64,000 nucleotides of DNA from Diplodia intermedia (taxonomy: Eukaryota; Ascomycota; Dothideomycetes; Botryosphaeriales; Botryosphaeriaceae), in NCBI GenBank assembly GCA_021495925.1, contig JAKEKT010000104.1, forward strand, positions 1 to 64,000, in the 5' to 3' direction. Every line of letters starts with the position of its first letter. The stretch's first letter is position 1. The notes under the pieces were generated by a model, which had not been told where the DNA came from, made no database searches, and saw only the letters and a list, made by a program, of their open reading frames with translations. Shown here piece by piece: positions 45,277 to 56,515 of the stretch. The position numbers were made by a program, and so were the translations under genes.

Positions 45277-47713
45277 CTAACGGCGTCTACCGATGCCCAT
45301 TGGATTGCCCTTGGCGTCGACGTGGAGAATGATTCTGCAATCCGGACAATACCACTTCTCGAAGTGTTTGGTGTTGGCCGTGTTGGCCAAGCTAACACAT
45401 TCGAGATGGAACCACTCTTTCTCACACTGTTTGCGCCAAGTCAGTATTGCAGCGTCCGTGAGAAAATGAATGTGATTATAGAAGACTTACGTTCTCGTTA
45501 TCACAAGCAATCATGGCCCCGTAGCTCACATCCTTGCAGAGGCAGTATCTGGGCTCGTTTGGATCAATGTCCTCAAACGCCTCGTGCTGCATCGCATCCG
45601 CCTTGTCCTCCGTCTTCAGGTTCCGCCCCTTCTTCTTGGGAGCCGACGACCGTCTGCCAATGACAACCTTCTTGTCCTCGGTCATTGTCCCGGGAGCTGG
45701 TCGCTTGCTGCGCCGCACTGAAAGACGCATTCCCGGCCCTGGCGTCCCCCCTGACCCTGTTCCAGAGCTTGGTTGATCCATGGGAGGCGGGACGCTGACA
45801 TTGCTACCACGACGCAATTCGCGCAACTCGCGAGGTTCGCGTTTGATGACAGGCTCAGCCGAAGGCGCCTTCGTGGCCGACCCGGCCCGCGATCGTGGAT
45901 GGACCGCGTTTTCCAGAGCGTTGCCCCCTTCTAGTTTGGGTACCACTGATGTGCGCCGGGAGCGGGTGCCAGCCGCAGTCGAAGGAACCATGGCGTTGGG
46001 GACTTCCATGGGAGGGGTCAGAATTGGTGTCTGGGGTCGGGTTGGGGGCGCGCTTGGAGCGTGAGGGGAGCTCGGCCCCTCCGGCGCAAGAGGAACCTGC
46101 GTAGTCGACGCTTCGGCGCTTAGCGAGGCCGGAGGCTCAGTCTCAAGCACAGGCACAGGCACAGGCACGGGCACAGACACGGGCTCAGGCTCAGCCACAG
46201 GCTCGGCAGTCGTCGGAGAGGGCGACCCGACACTGTCGGTCTTGGGCGGTGCTGGAGGGCCCAACTTCAGCTTCTTTGGACCCGACGGACGAGGTGCGGT
46301 GTCTGGAGGCTGCGAGGAGCCCTCCTTCGGGTCGGACTTGGACGCGTCGGGAGTCGAGTCTCGCTTCCGCTTCTTGGCGGGCTTGGACTTGTCCTTGATG
46401 ACGGCGATGGGGGTCGGGGCAGGTCCGTCGAAGACGTTTTTGATGACAGCGCTGGCCTCGGCCATTCGGCGGCTGGCGTCTTCGATTTCCTGGGCGTCGC
46501 GTGCTGCTTGCTCGCGCATGTTCGCCTCTCTCTTGAGCTTCTTCATCTCATTGAGCTTCATGCCCCGGTTGATCAGATTGTTGTCTTCCTTGCCGAGGGG
46601 TTTGAAGCTCGTCTCACCCGGGTCGAGGACCTCCTTGTTTGGGTCCATGGGCGACTCGTCAAGGAACGGCTCGCCCGTCTCCTCAGCCCGCTCGCGGGCC
46701 TTCTTGTAGTTCTCCCACCCCCGTCCCTTGCTGGACAATTCGCGTCGGATCATGGTGTCGCTGGGCTGCCAGATGGCATTCTTCTTCATCGTCTTGCGGA
46801 GCACAGCCATCTCGTACTCGGTCAGCTTGTGCCACGGGGCATACTTGCTGCCGGGCTGGGCGTCGGAAGGCGGCGGAGTCAATTGGGCCAGCGCGTTGCT
46901 GGTGGAGATGCCGGCAACGGAGCTGTGGACGTTGGTGCCCATGCCGGGCGTGCGCGGGGCCCGTCCGGCCTTGCCCTTCTGCTTCGGGCCCTTGATCTTG
47001 GGGATCTTGACGCCCGACACTGTGTCGATGTCAATGTCGCCATCGAGATCAGACGCACCGTCATCCCAGTCCGAGCTGGGCTGGGGTGATTCCAAGTTGC
47101 GGTCCACAGACTGGTCGGGGGCAATGCCGCGGGCAGCCTCCTGAGCGCGCTTCCGCTTCCGTTCGCGATGCTTCTGCACGCGGGCGGTGGACGTGGGCCG
47201 CGGGCGTGGGGTGGTTTCGCCGAAATGCAACGTTATGCGCGGCGTCCTCTCCAGGTCGACCTTGCGGCTGCGCGTGGCTTGCGGGGTCGGGGCGGGGACC
47301 GGGGTCGGATCGCGCGAAGGCGGCTCGGGCAAGGCCTGCAGCTTCTTCTTGATTGTGACGAGGCGGGTAGCATGGCGCTCGGTGTTCTCGCAGAGACGGG
47401 CAGCCTCGGCGTAGGCGGACTCGCGGAAGCGCTCGGCATCGATGAGGGCTTTGGAGATGTCTTTGCGCAGCTGCTGGGGGTCGGGGCGCTCGGCCTGGGG
47501 GAGCTTGGGGAGATGGCCGTAGATGACGGTGAGCTTGTGGACGCGGTCGGTGGCGTCGCAGTACAGCTTGTCCAGCTTCTCGATCAGGGTCAAGGAGCGG
47601 GCCAGATCGGAAGGGTAGAACTCGGTGTAGTCGAGGAAGTCGGTGACGGTGGCCTGGGCGTCGGGATGGGCGTGGGCCTGGGTGGTGGGCATGTCGGGCT
47701 GCGCGTCGTCCAT
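45277..47713 (-). CDS. ING-family chromatin reader (ING domain plus PHD finger)
   Basis: Complement of exons 45491..47713 and 45277..45426, with a 64-nt intron (GTAAGT..CAG) that splits the PHD finger; 790 residues. The N-terminal ING domain (about residues 20-125) has LDYTEFYPSDLARSLTLIEKLDKLY and the ATRLVTIKKKL helix. A very long basic and Pro-rich linker follows, with a VPVPVPVPV tract. The C-terminal PHD finger starts YCLCKDVSYGAMIACDNENC and ends HFEKWYCPDC, completing the Cys4-His-Cys3 set. ING proteins bind H3K4me3 and tether histone acetyltransferase (NuA4) or deacetylase (Rpd3L) complexes; which one cannot be told. The linker makes it much longer than yeast Yng2 or Pho23. It is divergent from the gene at 48442. 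Confidence 0.9.
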
Positions 47714-48441
47714 AGCAGGCGCGTTACATGCTACGGGGCGCGGGTCGGCGGGCGGAGCGGCTGGGCTGGAAATGGCGTCGGCGAGCGAGGGGAAACAAAG
47801 GGAGTGAAGGGCAGCGCGTCGCGAGCGCAGAGCGGGTGGGCGGGTGAGGTGGTGATGGCGCAGCCCAGGGCGGGTGTTGCGGGAACGGCCTTCCCGATGC
47901 GTCCGAGCGGGTCCGTGCGCAGCTTTCGCGGGGCGGAAAATTGGCGGCCGAAGCACGTGCCCACGCGTCACCTCCATTTTCTCGCCGCGCGCCGTCTCTG
48001 CCCGTCCCCTCAGTCTTTGCGTGGAGTGAGGTGGTGGCGAGCATCGAGGCTGCGCATCTCTAGCACGCAAATGGCCTGACCGCCCTCTGTCTCTCTCTCT
48101 TCTCTTCTCCTCGTGCGTCTCCAGATCGATTTAGGCTTGCCGCACGGTGAGAGGCACATGTTCAGCTCAGCCCGGCTGATGTCAATGGTAGATGTGCTCG
48201 GATTGACGCTGCAGCTGGCCTTGTAGAGTTCGAATTGATTGGTGGCTACATGTCTCCACCAGCCACTGTGAGTTGCGTCCGCCTGCTTCAGTTCTTTCCC
48301 CGTTTGGCAATGTCGATCGCGTGCACCACGACCGCCTCACTCCCATAAAGACAATCATGTGGGACGCATCTGCCTGCATCGCTCCCAACACAACAAGTCG
48401 ACTTCTTTCGTTTCGTCCGTGCAGCGTCCAAGCTCCTCGCA
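47714..48441. promoter_or_regulatory. Divergent promoter between ING/PHD and exonuclease-RRM genes
   Basis: 728 bases between two divergent starts, with pyrimidine-rich runs (TCTCTCTCT near 48091) but no clear TATA box, as in many housekeeping fungal promoters. No gene seen inside. Confidence 0.45.
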
Positions 48442-51144
48442 ATGCCTTTGTCCCGCGCAGAGCGGCTGTTGGGCCTGCTCAACGACGACATTCTCGCTCT
48501 GCCCAAGGCGCCCTCGCCGCCCGTTGGCCCCGATCCTCACTTTGCCAACCAAGAAGCACAGGCGCCCCCGGAGTGCGACGGCGCCTCCGACGCGGCCATC
48601 AAGCTCCCCGCTGAAGCTACCTCCACCTCGGCCGCGGACCAGAAGATCCTTGCTCTGGCAGACGCCCTTTCCCTCGACGACCGCTCACCCTCGCCCGAAG
48701 GCTCCGAGAGCTCCCACGAGCCTGACCCTCACGACGACTCGCCGGACACGCACCTGTTCCGCGGCGATCTCGCACCCTGGGGCGAGGCCTACGTCTCCGT
48801 CCTGGTCGCCAGCAAGTTTCCCTACAAGTTCTTGAATCGCTCCTACTCCGATCCAGTCGCCAAGAAGTTCTTTGACCGCAACCAGTTCTGGGACAGGGCC
48901 TGGGAGCTGTGAGTACATCTCAACTAATGCCGCCGTGTTGAATTCTTGCCCCAACCTCCCCCGCCGTGCACCCTCGTGATAAACCCTGCATCGCATGTGT
49001 CCAATGCTGATCCGAGCCTGCTGACAGCTACTACCTCTGGCCTCCTGCCGACGTCGCGACCAAGCCACTCATTCTCATCACTCTCACACAGTTTCAGCTT
49101 CTGGTCCACGAAATCAACCAGTACAAGCGCAACCTCGACTTCAAGCTGACCGACTACCACCGTGACTGCGGTCTCATCCTCGACATCCCCCACCCGGCCT
49201 TCACTCCTCGCTTCCTCGGCTACTCCTACTCTCGTGACGATTACAACGACATGGAGCAGCGCAGGGTGCCTCCCGCAACCTGGAAGGCCCCGGGTGAGTC
49301 CCCTCTTCCTTCTGCCGACAAGCCCACCCTTGAGGCCTACAAGGCTATGATCGAGGAGACGATCCAGCTCAACAAGGCCAAGAACAAGGCTGCCAAGGCA
49401 AAGCGCAAGGAACAGCGCGTCAGTCTTCAGCAGAACTGGGGCCGCTTGCTCAAGAGAACCCAGCGCTACCTCGGCCTGCGGCCTGACAGGACCGAAAGCT
49501 ACAGTAGGTTCAGCCCGTGACTCAGGCGGGTACGAATGCTGACTCTTGTGGAACCTAGAGCTCCTTGAGGACCCGACACTCAGCTGGGCCGACCTTCAAG
49601 CCGCACAGGCCGCCCACAAGATACCGCCTGTCGAGTTTGACAAGCCCGCTCCCTTCAACTTCGACAAGAATGTCATCTTCATCAGCGTCGATATTGAGGC
49701 TTTTGAGCTTGACAACAACAAGATCACCGAGGTCGGCGTTGCCACCCTTGACGTGCTGGACATCGTGGACGTGCCTCCCGGCAGAAACGGCGAGAACTGG
49801 TTCAGCAAGATCCGGGCCCGACACTTCCGCATTGACGAGCATGCTCATCTGGAGAACTACCGCCACGTCGCCGGCTGCGCGGGCGGCTTCGAGTTCGGCA
49901 AGAGTGAATTCGTGCGCCTGGCCGAAGCTCCGTCGATCGTTGCGTCGTGCTTCCGGCCTCCATACTCAGCCGAGTTGACGCCCGCAGAGGCCGAGCGGCT
50001 CTGGGCCGCGGACGGCTCCCCCGACCCGCTGGGCGACCCTTCGGTCGTCAACGCCGACGGCAAGCGAAACCTCATCTTCGTCGGCCACGATCCCAACCAG
50101 GACATCAAGTACCTCCAGAAGCTCGGCTACAACCCGCTGAACCTGTCCAACCTGATCGAGGTCCTGGACACGAAGCTCATGCACCAGCACTGGAAGCGCG
50201 ACCCGCAGGGCACCTCGCTCGGCAAGATCCTGGCCGACCTCGACATCGTGGGCTGGAAGCTGCACAACGGCGGCAACGACGCCGTCTACACGCTGCAGGC
50301 CGTCCTCGCCCTCGGCGTGCGCGAGGCCGCCTCCCGCGGCACCAAGGAGGCCGAGGAGCAGCGCAAGCAGGACCACAACAAGCGCATGTCCGACGCCATC
50401 GCCGAGACCATCTCGCGCATCAGCGACGAAGCCGACGGCTGGAGCAGCCACGGCGAAGGCGACGACGACGGCGGCGGCGCTCCCGGCCTAGCAGGGGCAG
50501 CCACCAACGGCAACAACGTCCCTCCCGGCCCCGACAACAACAACCAGCCGGAGCACGCGGGGAACAGCAGCAGCAGCAGCAGCGACTGCATCTTCGTCGG
50601 CAACCTGCCCTACCGCGCCACGCCCGAGGACGTCGTCGCCTTCTTCGCCAAGTACGGCGCCATCAGCGACGTGCACCTGCCCATCAACCACGTCACGGGC
50701 CACACAAAGGGCGTCGGCTACGTCAGCTACCGTTCGGCGGCCGAGGCGCGCAACGCGCTGGCGAGGAGCAAGGGCGTCGAGTTCTGGGGCCGCGCCATCC
50801 GCGTCGACGCGGCGCCGGCGCGGGAGAAGAAGGGCGGACGCGCTGGCGGGAGCAATGCTGGCCACAGCGACAGCGGTCGTGGTCGTGGTGGTGGTGGTGG
50901 TCGGCGCAGCAGCCAGAAGTCCAGTCGCAGCGCCACTCCGCCCGTCCGCATCGCCACGCCCGTCCGCATCACGGATCCGACGGCCCGTCCCGCCTTGCAG
51001 AATAGGCGCCAGCATAGCGGTCAGCAGCAGCAGCAGCAGCAGCAGCAGCCCGCTTCTTCTTCTTCCGAGGCTGCCGTGGCTGACCTTCTTACCGGCCCGA
51101 CGAAGCAGTATACGAAGCAGGATCTGCCGGAGGATTGGTGGTGA
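48442..51144 (+). CDS. Gfd2/QIP-like DEDD exonuclease-fold protein fused to an RRM
   Basis: Exons 48442..48908, 49028..49503 and 49559..51144. The introns of 119 and 55 nt have GTGAGT..CAG and GTAGGT..TAG borders; 842 residues. The middle holds a DEDDh-type RNase H-like domain: DIEAFE after IFISV (residues about 355-360), then GHDPNQDIKYL, and HNGGNDAVYTLQA with the His..Asp pair. This resembles Gfd2/YDR514C-like and QDE-2-interacting exonuclease-like proteins. The C-terminal RRM has RNP2 IFVGNL and RNP1 KGVGYVSY. It ends in an RGG-like and polyglutamine tail. Poly-Ser and (CAG)n tracts flank the RRM. A role in RNA decay, export or RNA silencing is inferred. The N-terminal 155 residues are acidic and unassigned. 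Confidence 0.82.
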
Positions 51145-52169
51145 GGGGGGACGCGGTGCGGGCTTGGGTGGTGGTGATCCAGTGATGGGGCTGGGTCTGA
51201 TGTTTGCTTTCTCTCTTCTCAATCGAAAGGAATGGTGAGGGAGGTCTGAGGCTCCGCCAATAGCATTCGGCGGCGTGGTGGATGGTTCAGTGCCTGAACT
51301 TTGCTGATTGGGAGCGGTGCAGATGGACTTTACATCTCTTTTTCTCTTTCTTTTAGCATATGCGGCTGCATGAGATGAGACTGAAGGAGTCTGATTTCAT
51401 GGATGGGGTATGGGGTATGGGGGTGGGGATGGGGATGGGGATGGTTTCGGTAGTCTTGAAAATGGGATAAGTGACGAGAGATGGAGCTTTCCGTGAGTGC
51501 TGGGTTGCTCTACATTGCTTCCAGCGTGGGACTTGTGGATTGCATCAGGCAAGATGTGGGGACGTGGGAGCTTCGTGCTGATATCGCGATAGGGCAGTAC
51601 GGTGTTGTTTCTGACGTTGACGACCGGTCGTGGGGGCCAGGTTTAGTGCAAGTCGGTCTCTTTTGTCGGGTAAGTTGCCCAGCTTAAGCAGCATTACATG
51701 TGCGCGCACGATAACACCAGGATGTCTGGGTGCCTCTGTAAATCCTTTCACTTCCGTTGACGTCGACCGTAAACCACTTGCACGTCTGCACGCCCTGGAC
51801 TACCTCGACCTTCTTCCCCTCCGCCTCCATAACCCCTGCTCGACGTGTAGCTCGAAATGCCCTCCCATCGGTACCTATGGCACTCGCGTTCGCCGGCACC
51901 TACGCTGCCCCTGCAACCCGATCGCCTGCTCCTGCTCCTCCTCCCCCGCCGCCGACTTCCCGCAGCGCGTAAGGGTCCTCCAGCGAGCACCGCGCCAGGC
52001 CCGAACCGCCGAGCCCATCATGCTCACCGGGAACCGCGCGCAGTACCCCTCTGAGCCCCTCTCGCTCTCCCTCTCCAACGCCAACACCAATAAAAAGATG
52101 CGCGAAATGCTCACCCGGCGAATGTTGCTGGAGACCGTTCCCCCCCCCGCCGCCGCCGGGGCGGATGGC

Positions 52170-52504
52170 GAAGATGTTGCCGACGGCGTGTTCAATTTTC
52201 ATGGTGCAGCCGAGCGGGGCGCCGCGCACGTGGTTGAGACGAGCCAGTCGCGGACGTGTTTTGTCTGCGGCGGCGGAGGGGGCGGGGCGGGTCACAACAT
52301 GCCTGTCTCGGTGGGTTGGGAGCCGGGTGTGGGTGGTTGGCTGATGTGTGGGAAGGCGACGGATAGGGCTGGATGGAGGGATAGGGGATTTGGGGCTGGG
52401 AAGATGGATGGGAGGGAGTGGACGGGAGAGAGAGAGAGGGGGTGAGGGGAGGGGGTATGCTTCGCTGGGTAGGAAGATGGCGGATGGACAGGGTGGCTTA
52501 CGTG
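52170..52504 (-). repeat. Dispersed duplicated segment, copy 2
   Basis: Inverted relative to copy 1 at 42160-42489, sharing the same block order: donor-like CACGTAAG, C-rich intron-like part, ACAG acceptor, GTGACCCGC, CGTCCGCGACTGGCTC and ACGCCGTCGGCAACATCTTC. Here the second part stays open for over 80 codons and reads MKIEHAVGNIFAIRP before a Gly run, so this copy is less decayed. Confidence 0.65.
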
Positions 52505-52776
52505 GTTGTGCCGGCGGCTTGATGAGGCTCGGGGTGGCTGGACGGTCGCGCGAGGGGGTGGTTTGCCTATTGGTTGTGAATGTGGCATCGACGATGAGAC
52601 TCACTACCCTCCTGTCTCTCAATTAATCCGAACTTCGGAACTCAGGCAAGATGATGTCTTGAGCGGGTTGCTTGCCTTGGCAGCCAGCAGGATCATTCGA
52701 CTCATTCCAGATGCTGTTCATCATCCAAGAAGGTTGATTACATTGTTTTCGCTATTGCTTGCACCGGTTGTGCTCA

Positions 52777-52980
52777 TCAACGGCTCTGCCACCTCTCCGG
52801 ATAACACCGCGTCTCGTCTTCATATACCCAACACAGCTCCTCCGGGCGCCACCTGTAGTACTTGGCCCTTGCACCATCCAACGTCCAAGGATACGCTTGC
52901 TCAGATGTTCCCGTCTGGGCGGTGCCTTGGTTCTGCGTCAAGCCCTCAGCGGTCAATAACCAGATGGCAGCTTCACGCAC
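52777..52980 (-). other. Possible partial gene, Trp/Tyr-rich end
   Basis: A 67-codon open frame ends in KYYRWRPEELCWVYEDETRC-type sequence. That weakly resembles the WYMQWTFGRNTWLIYQDGTK stretch of the gene 115 bases further on, in aromatic spacing. It could be a truncated tandem copy. Neither a start context nor a splice site was convincing. Confidence 0.3.
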
Positions 52981-53094
52981 ATGGTTCTTGATCCTTACGG
53001 CATATTGAACAGAGCCGAATGCTCACACGCCACATGGATTTGTGCTAGCTTCCAGTACATTGAAAAGTGAGGGCTATATCAAGGCTAAGAATAG

Positions 53095-53617
53095 TCATGC
53101 CAGTATCCATTTGTTGTTGATCGCATCGAACCTCCATTTCGTGCCGTCTTGGTATATGAGCCAGGTGTTGCGTCCAAATGTCCATTGCATATACCACAGT
53201 TTCGAGGCATCGTCCCATTCCCATTCGGCTACCGGTTTGGGACTGATTCCAGGCTGGACTTTTCCTGTCTTGTTGCAGGGGTCAACGCTGTCATTTTCGA
53301 GAGCCAAGTCCTTCATGCCTTTTTCCAGATTTTCGTTGGCTTCTGCTTTCTATACACCTGTCAACATCATAAGCTGCGAGCTGAGGGTGATTGTTTCAAG
53401 CTACCTGGGGAGCCAGACTGCAGTCTTCACTGCCGTTGTTCCACGTGAATTCGTTCTTCATTGTTGCGGCACCCTTTTTTGCCTGGACCACTTGCGTGAA
53501 AGAGTCGAATTTCTGGAACGATGGGGCTACCCAACTGGTGTAGTCGTGGTGGGCTACTGCTTTGTATGCATCTTCTGTGTCGTTGTCACCTCCTTTATTG
53601 CTTCGAACAAGCTCCAT
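53095..53617 (-). CDS. Small Trp-rich protein of unknown function
   Basis: Complement of exons 53405..53617 and 53095..53349. The 55-nt intron has GTAGCT..TAG borders with a TTGAC branch site, in phase 0; 155 residues. There is no signal peptide. The N-terminal half is hydrophilic (MELVRSNKGGDNDTEDAYKA, then SWVAPSFQKFDSFTQVV). The C-terminal 45 residues are aromatic-rich with regularly spaced Trp (AEWEWDD, LWYMQW, NTWLIYQDGTKWRFD). That spacing suggests a small beta-sheet module with WW-like or OCRE-like periodicity, but I do not recognise the family. The upstream in-frame extension (Lys-rich) is not favoured. Confidence 0.6.
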
Positions 53618-54490
53618 AAAGGGTGAAGGAGGTTTTTTTTTTTTGGAGTGGGTGGTAAGGCTAGAGGACACGGGCAGCCCGTGGAGCATGCGCGGTCAGC
53701 CTTCATATACCTTTTACAAACAGCTCAAGCACCGGACTGGCATGTGTCATGCTGTAACTGGCTACTAGATCGGTTCAAATCGTGTGACGATTACCGTCAG
53801 TCTTGCGAGATTGGCCATGTTCTTCTTTCCGGGCAAGGCTATGGCGGGGCGTCACCGAATTTCTCCGCACTTCTGTCGCACGGAACAACGCCCACCAGTC
53901 ACCTCCCCGAAGGAGCTTTCGCCCCGTTAAGGTGTGCAAATACAATACAAACCACTCTTCATAAACAGCAAAAGGGGAAAGATTCCGATGGTCCCCACAG
54001 AAAGTGGCTGTGGCACAGTTACATTGTAAATTGTGAACAGAAGGAAAAGCCAGTAACTCCCAACCGTCAACAGGCATGGTGAGAAAGCTACTGGGAGCTT
54101 GGCTGGGAAAGCAAAGGCAAGAATCGCGTCGTCAGCCTCATGGTTCTATGCGCTTCACTTTTCTCGGGCATTCCAATAATAGGCGAGATGGTACAGGCGA
54201 ACCAATCAAAGCGAGTCAACCATCGCGTGTGGGGGCCGGGGCTACTGGTAGAAGAGGCTCTGCGCTCGACAAACTTGCCAAAACCCCATGAAGAAGTGCG
54301 AGCCGAATAGGAATACGGCTGTACGGAAACATAATCGGAGATGCAAAGCGGGCAGACCAAAGCGGCGGAAGAGCAATCGCCGGGTACGTTCACTGAACAC
54401 ACGGGTAGGACCAAAGGACAACGCACCGCTTTACAGTACCAGCGGTAGCTAGGATATATATTAGAAATTAAAAAAACCACATCAACACCT
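53618..54490. other. Intergenic, no gene recognised
   Basis: About 870 bases, AT-richer than the surroundings, with only short unsupported open frames. Confidence 0.5.
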
Positions 54491-56515
54491 CTAACAAGAC
54501 GCGCCGTAGCACGTCACCGTCCCATTCGTGCCATTGCCGGGCGTCCCGGGACCAGTGATGAGCGCACTGTTGCAATTTCGTCAGCCATCCGTCCACCAAA
54601 AGTAACAGGGGAAGGAGGAAACACGAAAGAAAAGAAAAACTCACCCCCACGGATCGGTATCATACTCATGACACGACGCCGTATCCGACAGATCCACCGT
54701 GTTGCCAGCGCAATTACCCGACGTCGTCAGGTTCATGGCGCGGCAGCTCTCCAGGTGGTCCGGCGGCACGACGATGCCCTCGCGCTGCAGGTCGAGCGGG
54801 GCCTCGACGATGGTCGACGCCATTCCGGCGTCGAGATGCCACTCGATGTGGCAGTGGACTATTACATCTCCCATCAGTTTTCCACCGCGGCGGGTCAGGG
54901 GGGTTAGGGGGGTGGGGTGGGGGGGAACTCACACATCCAAACCCCCGGATTATCCGCGCGAAACCTAACCACCAAACTGCCCCCCGCAAACAGCACCGTC
55001 GTGTCCCTCTTCATCGGCACCGCGGGGAAGCTCGAGTCGTCGCCGTCCCAGTGCTCCGCGAGCTGGCCGACGACCTGGAAGACGTGGCCGTGCAGGTGCA
55101 TGGGGTGGCCGCGGCCGCTGTTGTTGGTGGTGACGAGGTCGTTGCTGTTGACGACGAGCTGCACGACGTCGCCCGCGGCGACGACGAAGGCGTTGGTCTG
55201 CCCGTAGATCTGAGGGTCTGTCGCGTTGAAGCCCGTGCTGAGCGCCGTGTAGAGCGAGGGCGTGCGCGGCGAGATGTACGGGTCCGGGCCTTGGGTGATG
55301 CTGGATGGGGTTTGTTGTTAGGGAGGCGCGGGAGGAGGGAGGGATGGAGGGATGGATGGAGGGAAGAAGCTTACCGGTAGCCGACGCCGTCGATGTTGAG
55401 GTTGTTGACCTCCATGGTGATGGTGTGGTCGACGGGGCCGAGCAGCGGCTCCTCGTCCGCCGGCACCAGCTCGAAGTCGCTGCCGAGGTTCTGGGTCGAC
55501 AGGTTGAAGGGCTCGGGGTCGCCGAAGGCCGGGTCGTAGACGAGCCGGTTGACGTTCTGCAGGCCGAGCACGGCCATCTGGTTGACGAAGGCGTAGTTGC
55601 GGTCCGGGTCGTCGAGCCCGTCGATGAAGAAGTCGTACCGCTGCCCCGGCACGATCTCCAGCGCTTCCCAGCTCTCGGGTTCGACTAGTCGCCGTTGTCA
55701 GCACTTTGATTTTTTTTTTTCGTCGTGCGGTGGTGGGACGGATATGCAGACGCGGGATGGTAGCTGCAGCTTGGCGCGCAGGGAACACGGGGTAGGGCTG
55801 ACGACTTACCATCAACGCTGTCGATTGCGACGACGGTGATGTTGTGGGAGTCGAATTGCAGGTAGTAGGTGGCGAGCGCGGACATGTTGATCAGCCGCAC
55901 GTACTTCCTCTCGCCCGGGCGGATGCTGATGGTGGTCGACTGCTGGTCGTCGACCAGGCTGGAGTTGGGGTTGGGCATGCGGCCGTCGAAGTTGGGCGTG
56001 GTCAGGTAGCTGTGGATCAGGCCGGGCATCTGGTCGCGGTACCAGTCGGACACGGTGAGCACGACCTGGTCGGCCGGGTCGGGCTGGGTGGCGGACTCGG
56101 GGTCGTGGATGATCAGGGGCGCGCGCAGGCTGTCCGGGTACTGGCCCATGTCGTGCGAGTGGTACCAGAAGGTGCCGGCCGGGTACGCGGTGAACTCGTA
56201 GCGGAACGTCTCGCCCGGCGGGATGGCGCACTGCGTCACGCCGGCGCCGCCGTCCATCTCGGGCGTGCCGCGCTGCCACAGGCCGTGCCAGTGCACCGAC
56301 GTCGTCTCGTTGCCGAGCGAGTTGGTGACGGTGGCCACGATGGTGTCGTTGACGTTGGCCTCGAGGATGGGCGGCGGCCACTGCCCGTTGATGGCGATGG
56401 TGGGCCGGCTGTAGCCATCCGGGGCCGCCGTGACCCAGCCGATGTCCCACTCGACGGAGACGGTCTTGGCCAGCGCGGTGGCGGCAAGGCTGAGGAGGAG
56501 AGGAAGGCGGGCCAT
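54491..56515 (-). CDS. Secreted multicopper oxidase (Fet3/laccase type)
   Basis: Complement of exons 55810..56515, 55375..55684, 54933..55300, 54645..54858 and 54491..54566. Introns are 125, 74, 74 and 78 nt; 557 residues. The signal peptide is MARLPLLLSLAATALA. All four copper-binding blocks are present: HWHG, WYHSHD, HPMHLHGH and HCHIEWH. Three cupredoxin domains follow the usual order. The N-terminal text (VEWDIGWVTAAPDGYSRP and NGQWPPPI) is closer to Fet3-like ferroxidases than to classical laccases. The C-terminal membrane anchor of Fet3 is absent, and the protein ends in a Gly/Thr-rich tail with CYGASC. It therefore probably works outside the cell, oxidising phenols, iron or manganese. 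Many N-glycosylation sites. Confidence 0.92.

Larger units (their letters stand above)
51145..53094. other. Intergenic region with inverted duplicated segment
   Basis: About 1.95 kb. It holds a G-rich short repeat ((GGGGAT)n-like, 51403-51445), copy 2 of the dispersed segment (52170-52504), and a minus-strand open frame at 52777-52980 whose end is Trp/Tyr-rich like the gene at 53095. No complete gene recognised. Confidence 0.5.

Noticed and set aside
51630..52622. Open frames on both strands over the duplicated segment
   Set aside because: They cross a donor-like site and an intron-like C-rich stretch and are not supported as continuous coding sequence.
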